A DNA stretch of 64,000 nucleotides from Typhlomys cinereus (GCA_023101885.1 JALPQD010000207.1:3089341-3153340); one strand, 5' to 3'; positions 33,713-45,653 are shown, counted from the first letter of the stretch. A program made the numbers and translations. The notes: generated from the sequence alone by a model not told the origin.

Positions 33713-33766
<54 letters not shown>

Positions 33767-33981
33767 CAGAGAACAATATGTGTCCTTGTGGAGGACCAAA
33801 GGTGACTTCGGGAGTCATCCTGGATTGCTTCTACCTCCTTGCTTCACTCTGGGATTTCCTAGGCTCTGTGTGGGCTTGCCGCCATTTCTACCTGCCCTTT
33901 TTACATGGGACCTGAGATCTGAACTCAGGACTTTCTGCTTGCAAGGTAGAAGCTTAACCCCTGAACCATCTTTCCATCCCC
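33681..33981 (-). mobile_element. Family A SINE with long GT/CA tail
   Basis: On the minus strand it has the head ggggatggaaagatggttcaggggttaagc, B-box region 'tcctgagttcagatctcagg', internal 'aaatggcggcaagccc' and 'gatgactcccgaagtcacctttgg', and a CA tail (GT on the + strand, 33702-33765) followed by an A-rich end. It is flanked by 18-bp TSDs at 33661-33678 and 33982-33999. It is near full length. Confidence 0.9.
33702..33765. repeat. (GT)32 SINE-tail microsatellite
   Basis: GT repeats carry one TATG interruption and lie in the tail of the minus-strand SINE. Confidence 0.95.
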
Positions 33982-33999
33982 AAATCCTATATATTTCTT
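33982..33999 (+). repeat. Target-site duplication, copy 3 of 3
   Basis: aaatcctatatatttctt directly follows the SINE head and matches the first 18 bases of copies 1 and 2. Confidence 0.95.
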
Positions 34000-34068
34000 A
34001 ATAAAGGGCCACCACAGTGATGGATTATTTCAGTGATCTAGTGCCATTTCACATAATGCCCCAGTTTC

Positions 34069-34386
34069 TTTTTTTTTAAAGCTTTATTATTATTATTATT
34101 ATTATTATTTATTCAACTGTGTGCATATGCGTGTGTATGTGTGCGCACGTGTGTGTCTGTGTGTGTGTGTGTGTTTGTGTATGTATAGAACCACGGACGA
34201 ATTCGCGAACCACCATGGACACCTCCACCTTCTTCTGCCCCGGGATTCACAGGCTCCGCCCTACCAGGACCAGAAGCACAGGCCGCCTCCGTTTCCGCCT
34301 GGTGTCTATACGTGGGATCTGGGATCCAAACTCAGGATCTTCCGCCTGCCAGGTGGAGGCTTAACCCCTGAGCCACCTCTCCAGCC
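34069..34386 (-). mobile_element. Young CpG-rich family A SINE
   Basis: This copy keeps about a dozen CpG sites within 34190-34380 (for example cggacgaattcgcga, ggccgcctccg), whereas older copies have lost most of theirs. Perfect 17-bp TSDs (cataatgccccagtttc) lie at 34052-34068 and 34387-34403. The tail carries a (TTA)n run and GT repeats. CpG retention and the exact TSD point to recent insertion. Confidence 0.9.
34321..34377 (-). promoter_or_regulatory. Internal Pol III promoter of the young SINE
   Basis: On the minus strand an A-box-like ggtggctcagggg (34365-34377) is followed by a B-box-like gatcctgagtttggatccc (34321-34339). Spacing and order are as in tRNA-derived SINEs. The B box deviates from GGTTCGANTCC (tga for cga), so strength is uncertain. 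Confidence 0.6.
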
Positions 34387-34439
34387 CATAATGCCCCAGT
34401 TTCATTCACAGACATCCTTGGAATTTCAAGTGACCCCTT

Positions 34440-34775
34440 AAAGTTCTTGTATGAAGGGTGTGGTTCCTAGCCCAGGATGTTATTGGGAGGTGGTAAAATT
34501 TTAAGCAATTCAGCCTTAAGGTAGATCTTCCACCCACTGGGAGTGTTCACTTGAAAGGGATCATGGGACCAGTGCTTCCCCTCTTTGTACCATGGCTACA
34601 TGGCTCCTTGCATCTCACACTCTGCTGTAATATACAGGATCACCCACTACATAGTCATAAAGCAACTTGATCAGTCCACTGGGGTTTGAAATCTCCAAAG
34701 CTGTGAGACAAAGCTGGCCTTTGGTTTTATAAACTGCTCATCTCTAATACTCATATTTGCCATGGAGAGATGACT
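34440..34775 (+). mobile_element. URR1/Charlie-like element, diverged
   Basis: 'ggtgtggttcctagcccaggatgttattgggaggtggta', 'cacccactgggagtgttcacttgaaagggatcatgg' and a closing 'gccatggagagatgactaacaca' follow the block order of the second URR1-like type. Confidence 0.5.
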
Positions 34776-35602
34776 AACACAAGAACATCTGCTTGGACAG
34801 TAGAACACCGAATCAGTTCCAATTGCCATTGTCTAAGTTTTGCATCTTTCTGTTCTGTCTGGAGACAGAATTTCATTATTGGGTTCTCAGTTGTCTATAG
34901 CTTATTCCATAGTACTAGCAGTCTCCAAACTTATAGGTATCTTCCTGCATTGTCTCTTGAGATTGCAGGCATGCACTACCATTCCTAATGCCAATCTGTT
35001 TCCTAACCAAAGCTTTGCTCATATAAAAATAAGTACTCAGTAAGAAAGGAAGTCAATCCTCACTCATAAACACTGAAGTGTAACTATTGGCAAAGCTCAT
35101 GCAGCATTATGCAAAAATATATGCAAAAAGTATATCTATGTGATAAATGCTGACAAAGGACGCCCCAGACTGCTCACTTCTGGAAGACCTATTTACAGAC
35201 TGGGTCTGGTGTATGAGGCATTAGATTCTAGGAAGGTTTTCTCCTATTTCAATTTGAATGACTCACTGCTGCTTAAATTTCCTGTACAAAAAAATATGGT
35301 TTCTGCTGAACATCTGCTGTTCTAGAGTTTGGCATTGTAGTGTGTGCTAGGCAGAGGAAACCAACCTCAGTGAAAACCCAAGATGCTGAATTTCCAATGA
35401 GCTTCTCCAGTTGTTGACATTTCTCATGGGGGGTTAGCTGAATGCTGCCAGCTCTAAGTGTGTCACTTGGTCCACTGGGAACAGGCTTCTAGAAGCTTCT
35501 GTGCATTTCCTCCAAAAGCTTTCCCGGGAGCCCCTCTTCTTCCCTGGCTGTGGATTGGAATAAAGTTCTGTCACAGGATCAACTGATTTTCATGCATCCT
35601 CA
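34776..35602. other. Unique sequence
   Basis: No repeat is recognised. Frames of 61-72 codons show no motif. Confidence 0.4.
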
Positions 35603-35614
35603 AGAGTCATTGAG

Positions 35615-35849
35615 GCTTGGGCTGGGGAGATGGCTCAGGACTTAACACCTTTGCCTCACATGTAAAAAGACCTGAGTTTAGATCCCCAGATCCCACATGG
35701 AAAGGCTTGCAATTCTGACCCTGGAAGGCAGAGCCTGGGAAACCCTAGAGCAAAGCAATAAGGAAGTAGAGCAATGCAGGTTTATTTCTGATGTCACACT
35801 TGGGCTTTCACATGCACACACACACAAAGTGCCTTCTTTTACACACATG

Positions 35850-35882
<33 letters not shown>
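35615..35882 (+). mobile_element. Family A SINE with CA tail
   Basis: It starts gcttgggctggggagatggctcagg, then 'cctgagtttagatccccagatcccac', 'gagcaaagcaataaggaagtag' and 'gatgtcacacttgggctttcaca', and ends in (CA)n. TSDs agagtcattgag / agagtcactgag lie at 35603-35614 and 35883-35894 (one mismatch). Confidence 0.9.
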
Positions 35883-35887
<5 letters not shown>

Positions 35888-35964
35888 CACTGAGACACAA
35901 ACTGATCTAGGGAGTCTCTGGCAGCATGCAAAGCAAGTTGTATATTTGTTTCAAAAATAAATAT

Positions 35965-36288
35965 TTCCTCTGTGTGTGTGTTCATGCATGTACACATGTG
36001 CATGAGCATGTATATATATTCATGGCAGCCAGGAGACGACATTGGATGACTTCATGATTATTTCTTGTTATCTTTCTGGAGAAAGGCTCTGTCACTGAAC
36101 CTGGACCTGGCCAATAGGGCTAGGGCTTCCTGGGCAGTGATGCCCAAGGATGCTCTGTGTCTGCCTCCTCAGAGCTAGAATCAGAGGCATGCCATACTAG
36201 GATAACACTTATGTGGTGCCAGGGCTGAACTCAGATCCTCATGTTTGTATGGCAAGCATTTTAACTACTGGGTCATGTTTCAGCCTGA
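35965..36288 (-). mobile_element. B4-type SINE with GT-rich end
   Basis: GT-rich DNA, then antisense B1 ('ctgtgtctgcctcctcagagctagaatcagaggcatgcc'), then antisense ID ('ggctgaactcagatcctcatgtttgtatggcaagcattttaac') preserve B4 order. Confidence 0.7.
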
Positions 36289-36309
36289 AATATTTCGTTA
36301 ATGGAAATG

Positions 36310-36471
36310 TATTTGCTTTCTTTGAGAATTTCAAAGATGAATGAAATAACTTTAAGACATTTTTATCTCATATCATTACCAATTCCATCTCCCTGTCCTC
36401 TCTCATTGAAAACATTTTCAACCAGCCTTCCTCCTAGTTTCGTCTCTCTGTCTTTGTCTTTGTGTGTATGC

Positions 36472-36555
<84 letters not shown>

Positions 36556-36895
36556 CACATGCTAGAGTATGATCAACATGTCAGTGGATACACCACTGAA
36601 GAGAGTGACTTCCCTTGCCACAGCCAGCATTAGCCTCCCATAATCCCTCAGTGATATATGGCACCTTATGAGACTCCTGCATTCCATGGTAAAGTGCTGA
36701 GGGAATGAACCTTGTACAGGATTATGAGTATTAACACAGCTACAGTGATTTCATGGCGGCGGCAGCCTTGTCATGTCTAGAAGAAACTATTGGCAGCACA
36801 TTTTCCCCATCTTCTGGTGCTTACAGCCTTACTACTACCTCTTCCATGATGTCTCTTAGCCCTAGATGGGAGGAAAGGTATAATAAGCAGCACTA
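36310..36895 (-). mobile_element. Lx-like L1 3' UTR, antisense, with microsatellite
   Basis: 'ttgagaatttcaaagatgaatg' at the tail side, then 'catgtcagtggatacaccactgaagagagtgacttccc' and 'tcatgtctagaagaaactattggcagcac...ccccatcttctggtgcttacag' are Lx-type blocks. A TG/AG repeat sits inside it. Confidence 0.7.
36473..36555. repeat. Compound (TG)18(AG)23 microsatellite
   Basis: A pure TG run (36473-36508) joins a pure AG run (36509-36555) without interruption. Confidence 0.97.
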
Positions 36896-37205
36896 TTTTA
36901 TAATTGTGAGGCTCAGATTTCAGATCCTGCCACCCAGGAGCAAAGAGGGCATCCCCTTAAATGCCTGTAACCCCAGATCCAAGAGGGGTAGACAGAAAGA
37001 GGAGAACGAGTGAGCTTTACTGACTTTGACCCAGCCAAGACTAGAGCTCTTAGTTCAAGAGAAGATCCTGCCTCTGAGGAGCAGAGTAATAGAAGGAGGT
37101 ACCCTCACCCTCTTGTGGTCTCTACATATGCTCACAGGTGCAATCACCTGTATATGTTTACATGCACTCAGACATATACATGCAATAATAAATAAAAACA
37201 AATCT
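36896..37205 (+). mobile_element. B4-type SINE, 5' end lost
   Basis: 'tgaggctcagatttcagatcctgccaccc', 'atgcctgtaaccccagatccaagaggg', 'gagctcttagttcaagagaagatcctgcctc' and 'ctcttgtggtctctacatatgctcacagg' match the B4/RSINE body and tail, ending in 'aataataaataaaaac'. Confidence 0.7.
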
Positions 37206-37211
37206 TGAAAG

Positions 37212-38050
37212 TGTAAGATTCCATCTCACTGTAGTTACAGTGGTTATTATCATCAAGTGTTGCTGAGCATGTGGTGTAATATTATTGTCAGGAGTATGAA
37301 TTGGTACAACCTTTAGGGAAAGCAGGGTGGGAGGTTCCTCACAAAATTGGAAAGACAACTTCTATATGATGCCACAACCTCATGACTGTGTATGTTTCCA
37401 AAGAAATGAAATCAGTATTACAAAAAAGGATAGTTAGTGCCCCCATATCTAATACAACACTGTTCACAGTCACCAATAGCTGCAATCAGTGTCCATTGGC
37501 AGATGAGTGAGTGAAGGAAATGTAGAATGTGTACACATTGAAATGCTATTCACCCATCGATGGATGAGTATTGACATTGAAATCTCATGAATGAACCTGA
37601 GGGAGCTCATGTTTGGTCAATTAAGTCAAGCACCAAAAGAAACACCCAGCATGATTTTACCTGAGGAATCTCCAGTAGCTGATCTTATAGAAGTTAAAAT
37701 CAGTATAATGAGCACCAGAGACAGCAGAAGAGAGGAGGAGGGGGGAGAAGGATTATGAGAAATGTCTCTAGAGGCCATTCAACACCCTACAAGATTGCAG
37801 TTTGAAGGAATCTGTGGTGAAGTAGGGGTAAAACTAAAGCTAACAGCTAATGCACTGTGTATTTCAAAGAATCTTAAGAAGAGATTTTCAATGTTCTCAC
37901 CCCAAAGGAATGACAAATGTTGAAATTGATCAATGTGATACTTACTCTGATTTGATCACAAGACCGTGTGTGAATACATGTGGTGAAGAACCCCATTAGT
38001 TCCCACAGATACATCCATTTATGATGTCAGTCACAAAAAACTGAGTAATC
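37212..38050 (+). mobile_element. Old L1: ORF2 end and 3' UTR
   Basis: 'acactgttcacagtcaccaatagctgcaatcagtgtccattggcagatgagtg' and 'gaaatgctattcacccatcgatggatgag' are the strongly conserved mammalian L1 ORF2-end region, followed by a 3' UTR like that of old L1 subfamilies. Stops occur throughout. Confidence 0.8.
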
Positions 38051-38699
38051 CTGTATGTTTTGCTTTCATTTCTGTCTCCTACACCTAAGATAGCAATTAT
38101 GATAATTTTTCTTCAAAGGAAGCAACAAAATGATGCAAGTGTCATGTGTAATTTCATGGGTTATATGCAGTCATAGATAACTCACAATATTTGATGCATG
38201 CCACATGCACCTTAATCTTCTGATAATTAACTATAAGTCACAATAAAATATTATCATTCATAATTGGTAAATCAGACCAGCTAAATCTGGAAGTCAGCAC
38301 TGCTTATAGAGGCACTGATTAGAAAAACAAAAACACCAGCCAGCACAGGACTATAGAAAAATAAAACACAAACATAGCCAAGGAGCACAAATGTGTCAGG
38401 GCATGCTCTTGAATTTATATTTGAGTATTGTTATCTCATGAAACATTCTGGGATATTAAAAAGCCTTTAATAGTGATGAAGGCATAATTTTAGATTCCTG
38501 AATCTGTTAGAAATGCAAAATACCTGGAAATAGTTGGGGATACAGGCTGGTGGGACTTTGAAGTGTAATAAATGATGTGAAGTACCCAACAGTTTTGATC
38601 ATAATAGTTGAAAAGATGCTGTAATTATATATAACTTTTTTCATTGCCACATTTTAACAAATGACTAAGGAGATAGTTCTATCCTATTTTCACAAATTA
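38051..38699. other. Unique A+T-rich sequence
   Basis: No feature is recognised. Confidence 0.4.
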
Positions 38700-38715
38700 A
38701 AAAATGTAGAAATAA

Positions 38716-38943
38716 GAGCTGGAGGGATGGTTCAGTGAGTAAAGTTGCTTATTTGCAAACCTGGAGATCTGTGTTTGACCCCAGGTCCCCAAGAATAAAG
38801 AGAAAGGACTCCCAAAATTGTCCTCTTACCTCCACTTGCATGCTGTGACGTGCGTTTGACTCTGTTCTCTCTCTCTATCTCTTTCCCTCCTGTCTCTCTC
38901 TCTTTCTCTCTTTCTTCCTCTATCATTCAAACACATATTTCTT
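38716..38943 (+). mobile_element. Family B SINE with exact 16-bp TSD
   Basis: The head is gagctggagggatggttcagtgagtaaag, with 'gatctgtgtttgacccc', a 'gtcctcttacctccacttgc' block, a long CT-rich box (38868-38920) and an A/T-rich end. The 16-mer aaaaatgtagaaataa occurs at 38700-38715 and 38944-38959, so the insertion limits are certain. Confidence 0.9.
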
Positions 38944-38959
38944 AAAAATGTAGAAATAA

Positions 38960-39662
38960 ACTTTTTTGCCATTGATGTTTATAAAGAAACAAAATAGTAT
39001 ATGTCAGGTATTCCATGAAATAATAGTTTCTGTAATACTGAGGGCATTTCAAATAAATACAATTTTAGGGTAGGTAAAATGACTTCTTAAAAAACTCATA
39101 CATTGTGGAAACTCACCTTGGATGTTTCCCTACTTACAACCATTCCCAAGAAAAATTATTGCCTAGTATATTTGATTAAACTTTTATTTCATCTTAACTT
39201 TTATTTAATCAATGAAGACCTGTCAGTATCATGTAATGGAAACTGTACTAAGTTGGAAATCAAAGTTTTAAATTATACATTGACTCAGAATATGTCCTTT
39301 AAGTCCTTTAATGCAGTGACACACAGGTTGCTAGCGTGTCATTAACAGAGGTGGATTTACACTTTTTCCCTACTTGCTAAATGCTGATAAAGTCTAGCCA
39401 AGACCCAGGCAACCTGTATAATTAGATGGATATTAATTGCCTGGGGAAACGTAAGTGTCCTCAGAAGCTATGCAAGGTATTTTTAGCCACACTACTTTGG
39501 CATTTCTCACCCGTGGAATAAGGCAGCAGGAATAACAGTAGCTCGAGACGCTCCATCAATAACTGTCTCATTTGTTGCTTCTGATGGCTGATCTCTGTTA
39601 TAATCTCTTAAACAGTTATTTAATATTCCAGGGTCAAAAAGCCATGCTTAAGGCTTGGATAT
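38960..39662. other. Unique sequence
   Basis: No repeat is recognised. An 80-codon + frame (39103-39345) has no known motif. Confidence 0.4.
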
Positions 39663-39679
39663 AAATGACTCTCCATGGA

Positions 39680-40421
39680 GGGCATGCAGTCTGGCAGATA
39701 GAAGGTAACCATTTTGCAAATGGGAGACTGATCCCCCCTCACTGTGGTCTCTTACTCTTATTCCATCTACCTTTGAATCTACTCTTAAAATAAGACTCTA
39801 TTTTAACAGCTTTTAATCTCTGGCCAGGGGGTGACATCCAATACCCATCATGATAGAGCTAAGGGTGGTCCAGGAACAGCAAAACTGAAAAAAAAAAACA
39901 TAATTCAGAACATCAGAGACTCTATATCAACCACCTGGAACCAGACCAGTCTACTTTCTTCCGATCCTAAAGCTTAGGGAAATTTGTGGAAGTGGGGGCG
40001 GTAAGATTGAAAGAGCCTAAAGATGGGGAGGAGCAACAATATTCAAGATACTCCACATAAGTTGGGGCTGAAGTAATCATAATAGGACTTTGCATGACCT
40101 GCGCAATGACCAACATATCATTGACACCTCAAAGTCTAGCATGGATCACAGGCACTAGGATCCTTAGAGGCAAGGGATTAACAGCCACAGTAGTGTTCCT
40201 ATACAAAAGGGGAACACAAGTAAGAGCTCTAGGCAATGCTACTGAGTCCAGAGGGAAGTTTGACATGCACGCTAAAAGATGCTTCAGGGATGGGGGGCAA
40301 TGGGAGAAAGAGAGGGAGGAGGGGAAAGGAAAGAAAAAGAGGGAAGGGAGTAAGAGTATCCAGGGAGGGATGGAGAGAGGGAGGAGAATGGGGTACCTAT
40401 CAAATTTGTATGAGTGGAAAA

Positions 40422-40464
<43 letters not shown>
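39680..40464 (+). mobile_element. 5'-truncated young L1, 3' UTR
   Basis: It includes the upstream 3' UTR block 'tttgcaaatgggagactgatcccccctcactg', then the same landmarks as 575-1218, a G-rich purine tract (40285-40395) and an (AAAT)n tail. TSDs aaatgactctccatgga / aaatgaccctccatgga at 39663-39679 and 40465-40481 differ by one base. It is about 140 bases longer at its 5' end than the copy at 575. Confidence 0.9.
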
Positions 40465-40481
40465 AAATGACCCTCCATGGA

Positions 40482-40724
40482 CTCATGTGTTAGCACCCTG
40501 GGTCCCCTGGCAGTCGAGCTGAGGAGGAACTTTGGGGTCTAGCAGGTACTATGTCATGGTGTTTGGTGGTAGCACCAGAGGGTCAAGGCACATCCTCTGC
40601 TTCTATACAAGCATGTGCTTCTTGATCATCAGAGATGTTCTGTTGGCTGCCCACTCTCACCTTCAGAGACCAAGGGCTGCAGCTACCTTTGCCTCCCCCA
40701 TGGACAGAACACTTTCAAACTATC
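40482..40724. other. Flank of URR1-like element
   Basis: It contains the first copy of a 19-bp direct repeat (40543-40561) that recurs at 41127-41145. Otherwise it is unassigned. Confidence 0.4.
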
Positions 40725-41085
40725 ATGGTCTGAAATGTGTCCCCCACAGTCTCATATGCTTGGGAAAATCATGGCATATTTGAGTGATGGAGTCTTGCTG
40801 GAGGAAGGCAGTCACAGGGGATGGGCTTTGATGTGGACTAGTCCCACCCTACCTCCAAGAGAGCTCTGCTCTTGCAGCTGGCAGTCTTGCAGCTCTCAGC
40901 CTCCCAGGTGGATGGATGACCTAGGCCACCTCCAGCTTCTGCCGTCAGCCATGCTGCTTCCACCTTGAAACACTGTGTTGCCCCTCTGGACCCATAAGCT
41001 AAATAAATCTCCCTTTCTCCCTCTAGTTGCTTGACTTTTGGATATTCTCTCATGGCAGCAGATGAGAGTAACCAGTATACCAACC
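40725..41085 (+). mobile_element. URR1/Charlie-like element, second type
   Basis: 'tggtctgaaatgtgtcccccacagtctcatatgcttggg', 'gagtcttgctggaggaaggcagtcacaggggatggg', 'cccataagctaaataaatctccctttctccctc' and 'catggcagcagatgagagtaac' match the element at 18655 in order and orientation. Confidence 0.7.
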
Positions 41086-41145
41086 ATCAGCCCCAATCAT
41101 TCCATCCACCATGAAGTTCCTTGTATCAGGTACTATGTCATGGTG

Positions 41146-41584
41146 ACAAGAAAAGTAACTCATCTGCCACATATGATGAAAAACATAACGTCTTTAATCT
41201 TAAAGGTTATCTCTCAGAGTCTGTCCTCGATCCTTCCCCAAGTTCCCAGCCCAGGACACATTCTCACAGAGGCCCAATGGGTTGAACAAAGCCAGAAGAC
41301 AAGTAGCTCCTACTGAGTCAGGTGCAGAGCACAGATTTTACTCCAGCTTTCTGTTGCCCATCAATTATGTGAAAACAGCATTTGAAGTCTAGTGTATTAA
41401 GTTACCAACACGTGGAATTCCTGAGTGAGTCGAGAGGAGCTCTGATTTCTGCTTTCTTTGCAGAAGTTGATTTGTGGCTGATCACATAATCTTATAACTT
41501 TCTGAGTGTTTCTGTGGCTGTGGTCAGAAGTGTCTTGTACTGAGTGAACTGATAATACAGAGAATTGATAAGGCTCATTTCTGG
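41146..41584. other. Unique sequence
   Basis: Nothing is recognised. The 115-codon minus frame at 41397-41744 has no motif. Confidence 0.4.
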
Positions 41585-41890
41585 GTACATTGGCAAGGGT
41601 GTTTCTGGAGATGATTGCCATGTGAGTCAGGGAACTAAGTTTGGAAAGACCAGACTTGATTGCAGGTGGCCCTGTGCATGCTGGCACCTTTGCTTGTTCA
41701 CCTCCTGCTCTGTCTTGTCTATTATTCTCATCTGGGGAAATCATTTCAGTACTTCAACTTTTGGATGCTGCCTTACTTGTCTAGTGATTCTCACTTTGAG
41801 GTTGCAGGTCTGCTACCTCCAGCTAGGGCTGTATCACATGACCCTCTTATTTTGAAGCTTCCAATTCTTTGGATTGAGCAATTATGGAAA
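41585..41890 (+). mobile_element. Ancient mammalian interspersed repeat
   Basis: 'ggagatgattgccatgtgagtcagggaactaag' and 'gattctcactttgaggttgcaggtctgctacctccagct' look like the sense copy of the old repeat at 16459-16850. The family name is unresolved. Confidence 0.4.
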
Positions 41891-42065
41891 TCCCCAGGTC
41901 TCTTGCAGGTAGCTGAATACTGTGGGACGATCAGGTCCCACAAGCCATTCAAGTTTATGAAATACCTTCCAAATAATTCCACACATAATCCATTGATTTT
42001 TTTTTCTTCTAGGGAACACCAATAAATACAGTGTTTTTATAAAAGATTTTTATATTTTTTTAAAA

Positions 42066-42424
42066 AGTTGGATTTATCATGCATATAAGTATGTGTGTTT
42101 GTGTGTGCATGTGTGCGTGCAAGAATATGCACATAGGTACATATATGTACACATTGCATGGCTCTCCTGTGTGTGTGAGTGTGTATATGTGTGTATACAT
42201 AAATGTGTGTGCTTGTGGTGGTCCAAGAGTAACATCAAAAATCATCCTGGATTGCTCTTCCTTCTTATTGCTTTGTTTTGGAAATTTCCATGCCCTGTCT
42301 TACAGGTCTGAAATGGCAGACTGTCACCATATCTGCCCAGCATTTTTATATGGAACCTGGGATCCAAACTCAGATCCTTTTGCTGGCAAGATAAAGACTT
42401 TAACCCCTGAGTCATCGTCCAGCC
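42066..42424 (-). mobile_element. Family A SINE with degenerate GT tail
   Basis: The minus strand starts gggctggacgatgactcaggggttaaag, has 'gcaaaaggatctgagtttggatccc', 'gcaaagcaataagaaggaagagcaatccaggatgattttt', then CA-rich DNA interrupted by ATAC units. It is full length. Confidence 0.85.
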
Positions 42425-43374
42425 CACGTGATTATCATCTTTATAGAGACAATACATATGGCCTCTCAGGGTTTTTGAAGACTACAATACATTGTCCTGG
42501 TAATCCGTGATGATCTAATGCCTTGTTGTTATTGTTTTTCAAGTTCAGTCTTATGGTGAAAGTGAAATTAGATTATTTAGAGGGAAACATTAAAGTCTTT
42601 GAAATGATACAAAAATATCACTTGTGCTTTCAAAGCACAAGTAGGTGCTGGGTGTTTGATTCTGTGTCTTCTCCAGGTTGCCCCTGACCTTTGATTTCGC
42701 TCCAACCTTGAAGGTTGTTGAATCCTGATTGCAATGCAAAGGAATCTTGTCCATGTCATGTTTGTATCCTCCAAGAAGGGGTGGATCATAGCTCTGTCTG
42801 CTGATCAGTTTCACCTTGTTGGCAGCGTTTCCGACTGACCATCTGTCTGCACTTTAGACTCATTGGGAGCCTGTCATGGTATTATGCATGGTCTCCACAT
42901 TAGTAACTATTTTGGTGTGTATCCATTTTGCATTTGTGTAAGAATAAGAATTGTTTTCAAAAATTGTGTGTCAGCAGGGTAGAGTTTACAAACTGTGAAT
43001 TCTGAATGAAACAGAAATCTATTTTCCTTCATGTCATTTTGCAACACAAATTATGGTTTTGTCAATTTGAAAAGAAGAAATGTTATTTCTGAGATAATAA
43101 AAATGGAAAACATGCATAAATACAGGTAAAAGAAGATTAAGATGTCACATTGAAGATGCATCTCTATGGAGGTATTGTGTCAATGCTTCTAACTTGAACA
43201 TGAGACAGATCTAATATTTAAATGCAAACTTTATGAGTTATGTTGTAGGGTTTTATATCCAAGTTCTTGTGTTCAGGAGTCAAAAATTGAGACCAGAAAA
43301 TGTGCAGAGAATTTAAGGCAGAGTTTTTTTAGAGGAGAGAACAGAACTCATAGACACGGAGTCCATGAGGGGTA
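42425..43374. other. Unique sequence, target region of the PRPF3 retrocopy
   Basis: No repeat is recognised. A ctttgaaa... / 'cttgtgctttcaaagcacaag' palindrome occurs at 42621-42641. Confidence 0.45.
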
Positions 43375-44568
<1,194 letters not shown>

Positions 44569-44583
44569 AGAGAGCCCAGGATG
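44569..44583 (+). repeat. Right TSD of the PRPF3 retrocopy
   Basis: This is an exact repeat of 43375-43389. Confidence 0.95.
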
Positions 44584-45010
44584 GGGGGCAGGGTCAGGAA
44601 TATTTAGAGAGCTAGCTGGGCAGGTCCAGAAAAAGTGGCTTTTCCTTATTGTTTAGTTCTATTTTCTGAGAATTTGATAGGGGCTTTTGACTCCCTACAT
44701 CTGATGGGTTTGTTCATACAGAAGCCCAGCCCAGTCCACCTTGTGGCTAACCTCATGGTCAAGTTGTTCCTTTTAGGAAACATAGCTTATCTGCAATGGA
44801 GAGCTCATCTCCATATCCTTTCATAAACCAAGGGTTGGGAGAAGTTGGCAACTTTATCTCTGTGGAGGATTAGAGCCAGTTCCTCCAGAAGAATAGGGTG
44901 TGTTCCTTTAGGATAATCCCAACGGTGGGGGATGACCTTTAAAACCCATCAAAGACCTACCCAGCATGGTTACTTTGTTCTAAAATTGCCTAACCGTGCA
45001 CATGTTCCTA
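44584..45010. other. Unique sequence
   Basis: No feature is recognised. Confidence 0.4.
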
Positions 45011-45130
45011 CACACACACACACACACACACATGCACACACACACGCACACGCACACATATACACACATGCTCTCTCACACACACATGCACATAACCACA
45101 TGCTCTGTACACACACATACACACACATCA
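45011..45130. repeat. CA-rich microsatellite, partly degenerate
   Basis: A pure CA run (45011-45030) is followed by CACG, CATG and CTCTCA variants. Confidence 0.9.
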
Positions 45131-45589
45131 CATTTACTCCACAAATGCCAAACATCTTTCTCAAATCTTATTTTTTCCAAACTGTAAAAAAAGTTAATGA
45201 AAAATCATTTTAAAGAACTTTTGTAGGAGTTAAATAAGTCCTGTAAATTACTAGAGTCTCTGGTATGCACAGAATAATAGGTAACTTATCATTGTAGGAT
45301 AAAACAGACATTTGTGTTCAAAGATATGGGGATAGAATTGTTACAAACAGTGTATTTTAAAAATAAAAGTCCCATGATGTTTTACAATTACTTCTAATAC
45401 ACTATGAAAGACAGCTTAATGACATTTTTCTGTGCTAGTGAAATATCATGACATTTTATACCAACAGGTTAAATTATTATTTTCTTGAAAAGTGAACAAT
45501 AAGAAAAGTCACTGTTAGTTTAAGATAATCATTATATTCTGCACTTGATTTATGATCACTTTCAGGAGACATGATAATACTTTGTGTCT
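45131..45589. other. Unique A+T-rich sequence
   Basis: No feature is recognised. Confidence 0.4.
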
Positions 45590-45653
45590 TGGAGGCTGGA
45601 GAGATGATTCTTAGGGGTTAAGACTCTGCCTTGCAAGCAGAAGGTCCTGAGTT
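45590..45653 (+). mobile_element. Orphan SINE head (tRNA-like, family A)
   Basis: 'gaggctggagagatgattcttaggggttaagactctgccttgcaagcagaaggtcctgagttc' is the tRNA-like head only, ending inside the B box. The sequence then switches abruptly to unrelated, possibly antisense L1 DNA. Confidence 0.8.

Noticed and set aside
40543..41145. Direct repeats as a CRISPR-like or attachment-site pair
   Set aside because: The context is mammalian repeat DNA with only two copies and no regular spacers.
42621..42641. Perfect short palindrome cttgtgctttcaaagcacaag
   Set aside because: A 10-bp arm hairpin is expected by chance at this scale, and no downstream T-run or gene suggests a functional stem.
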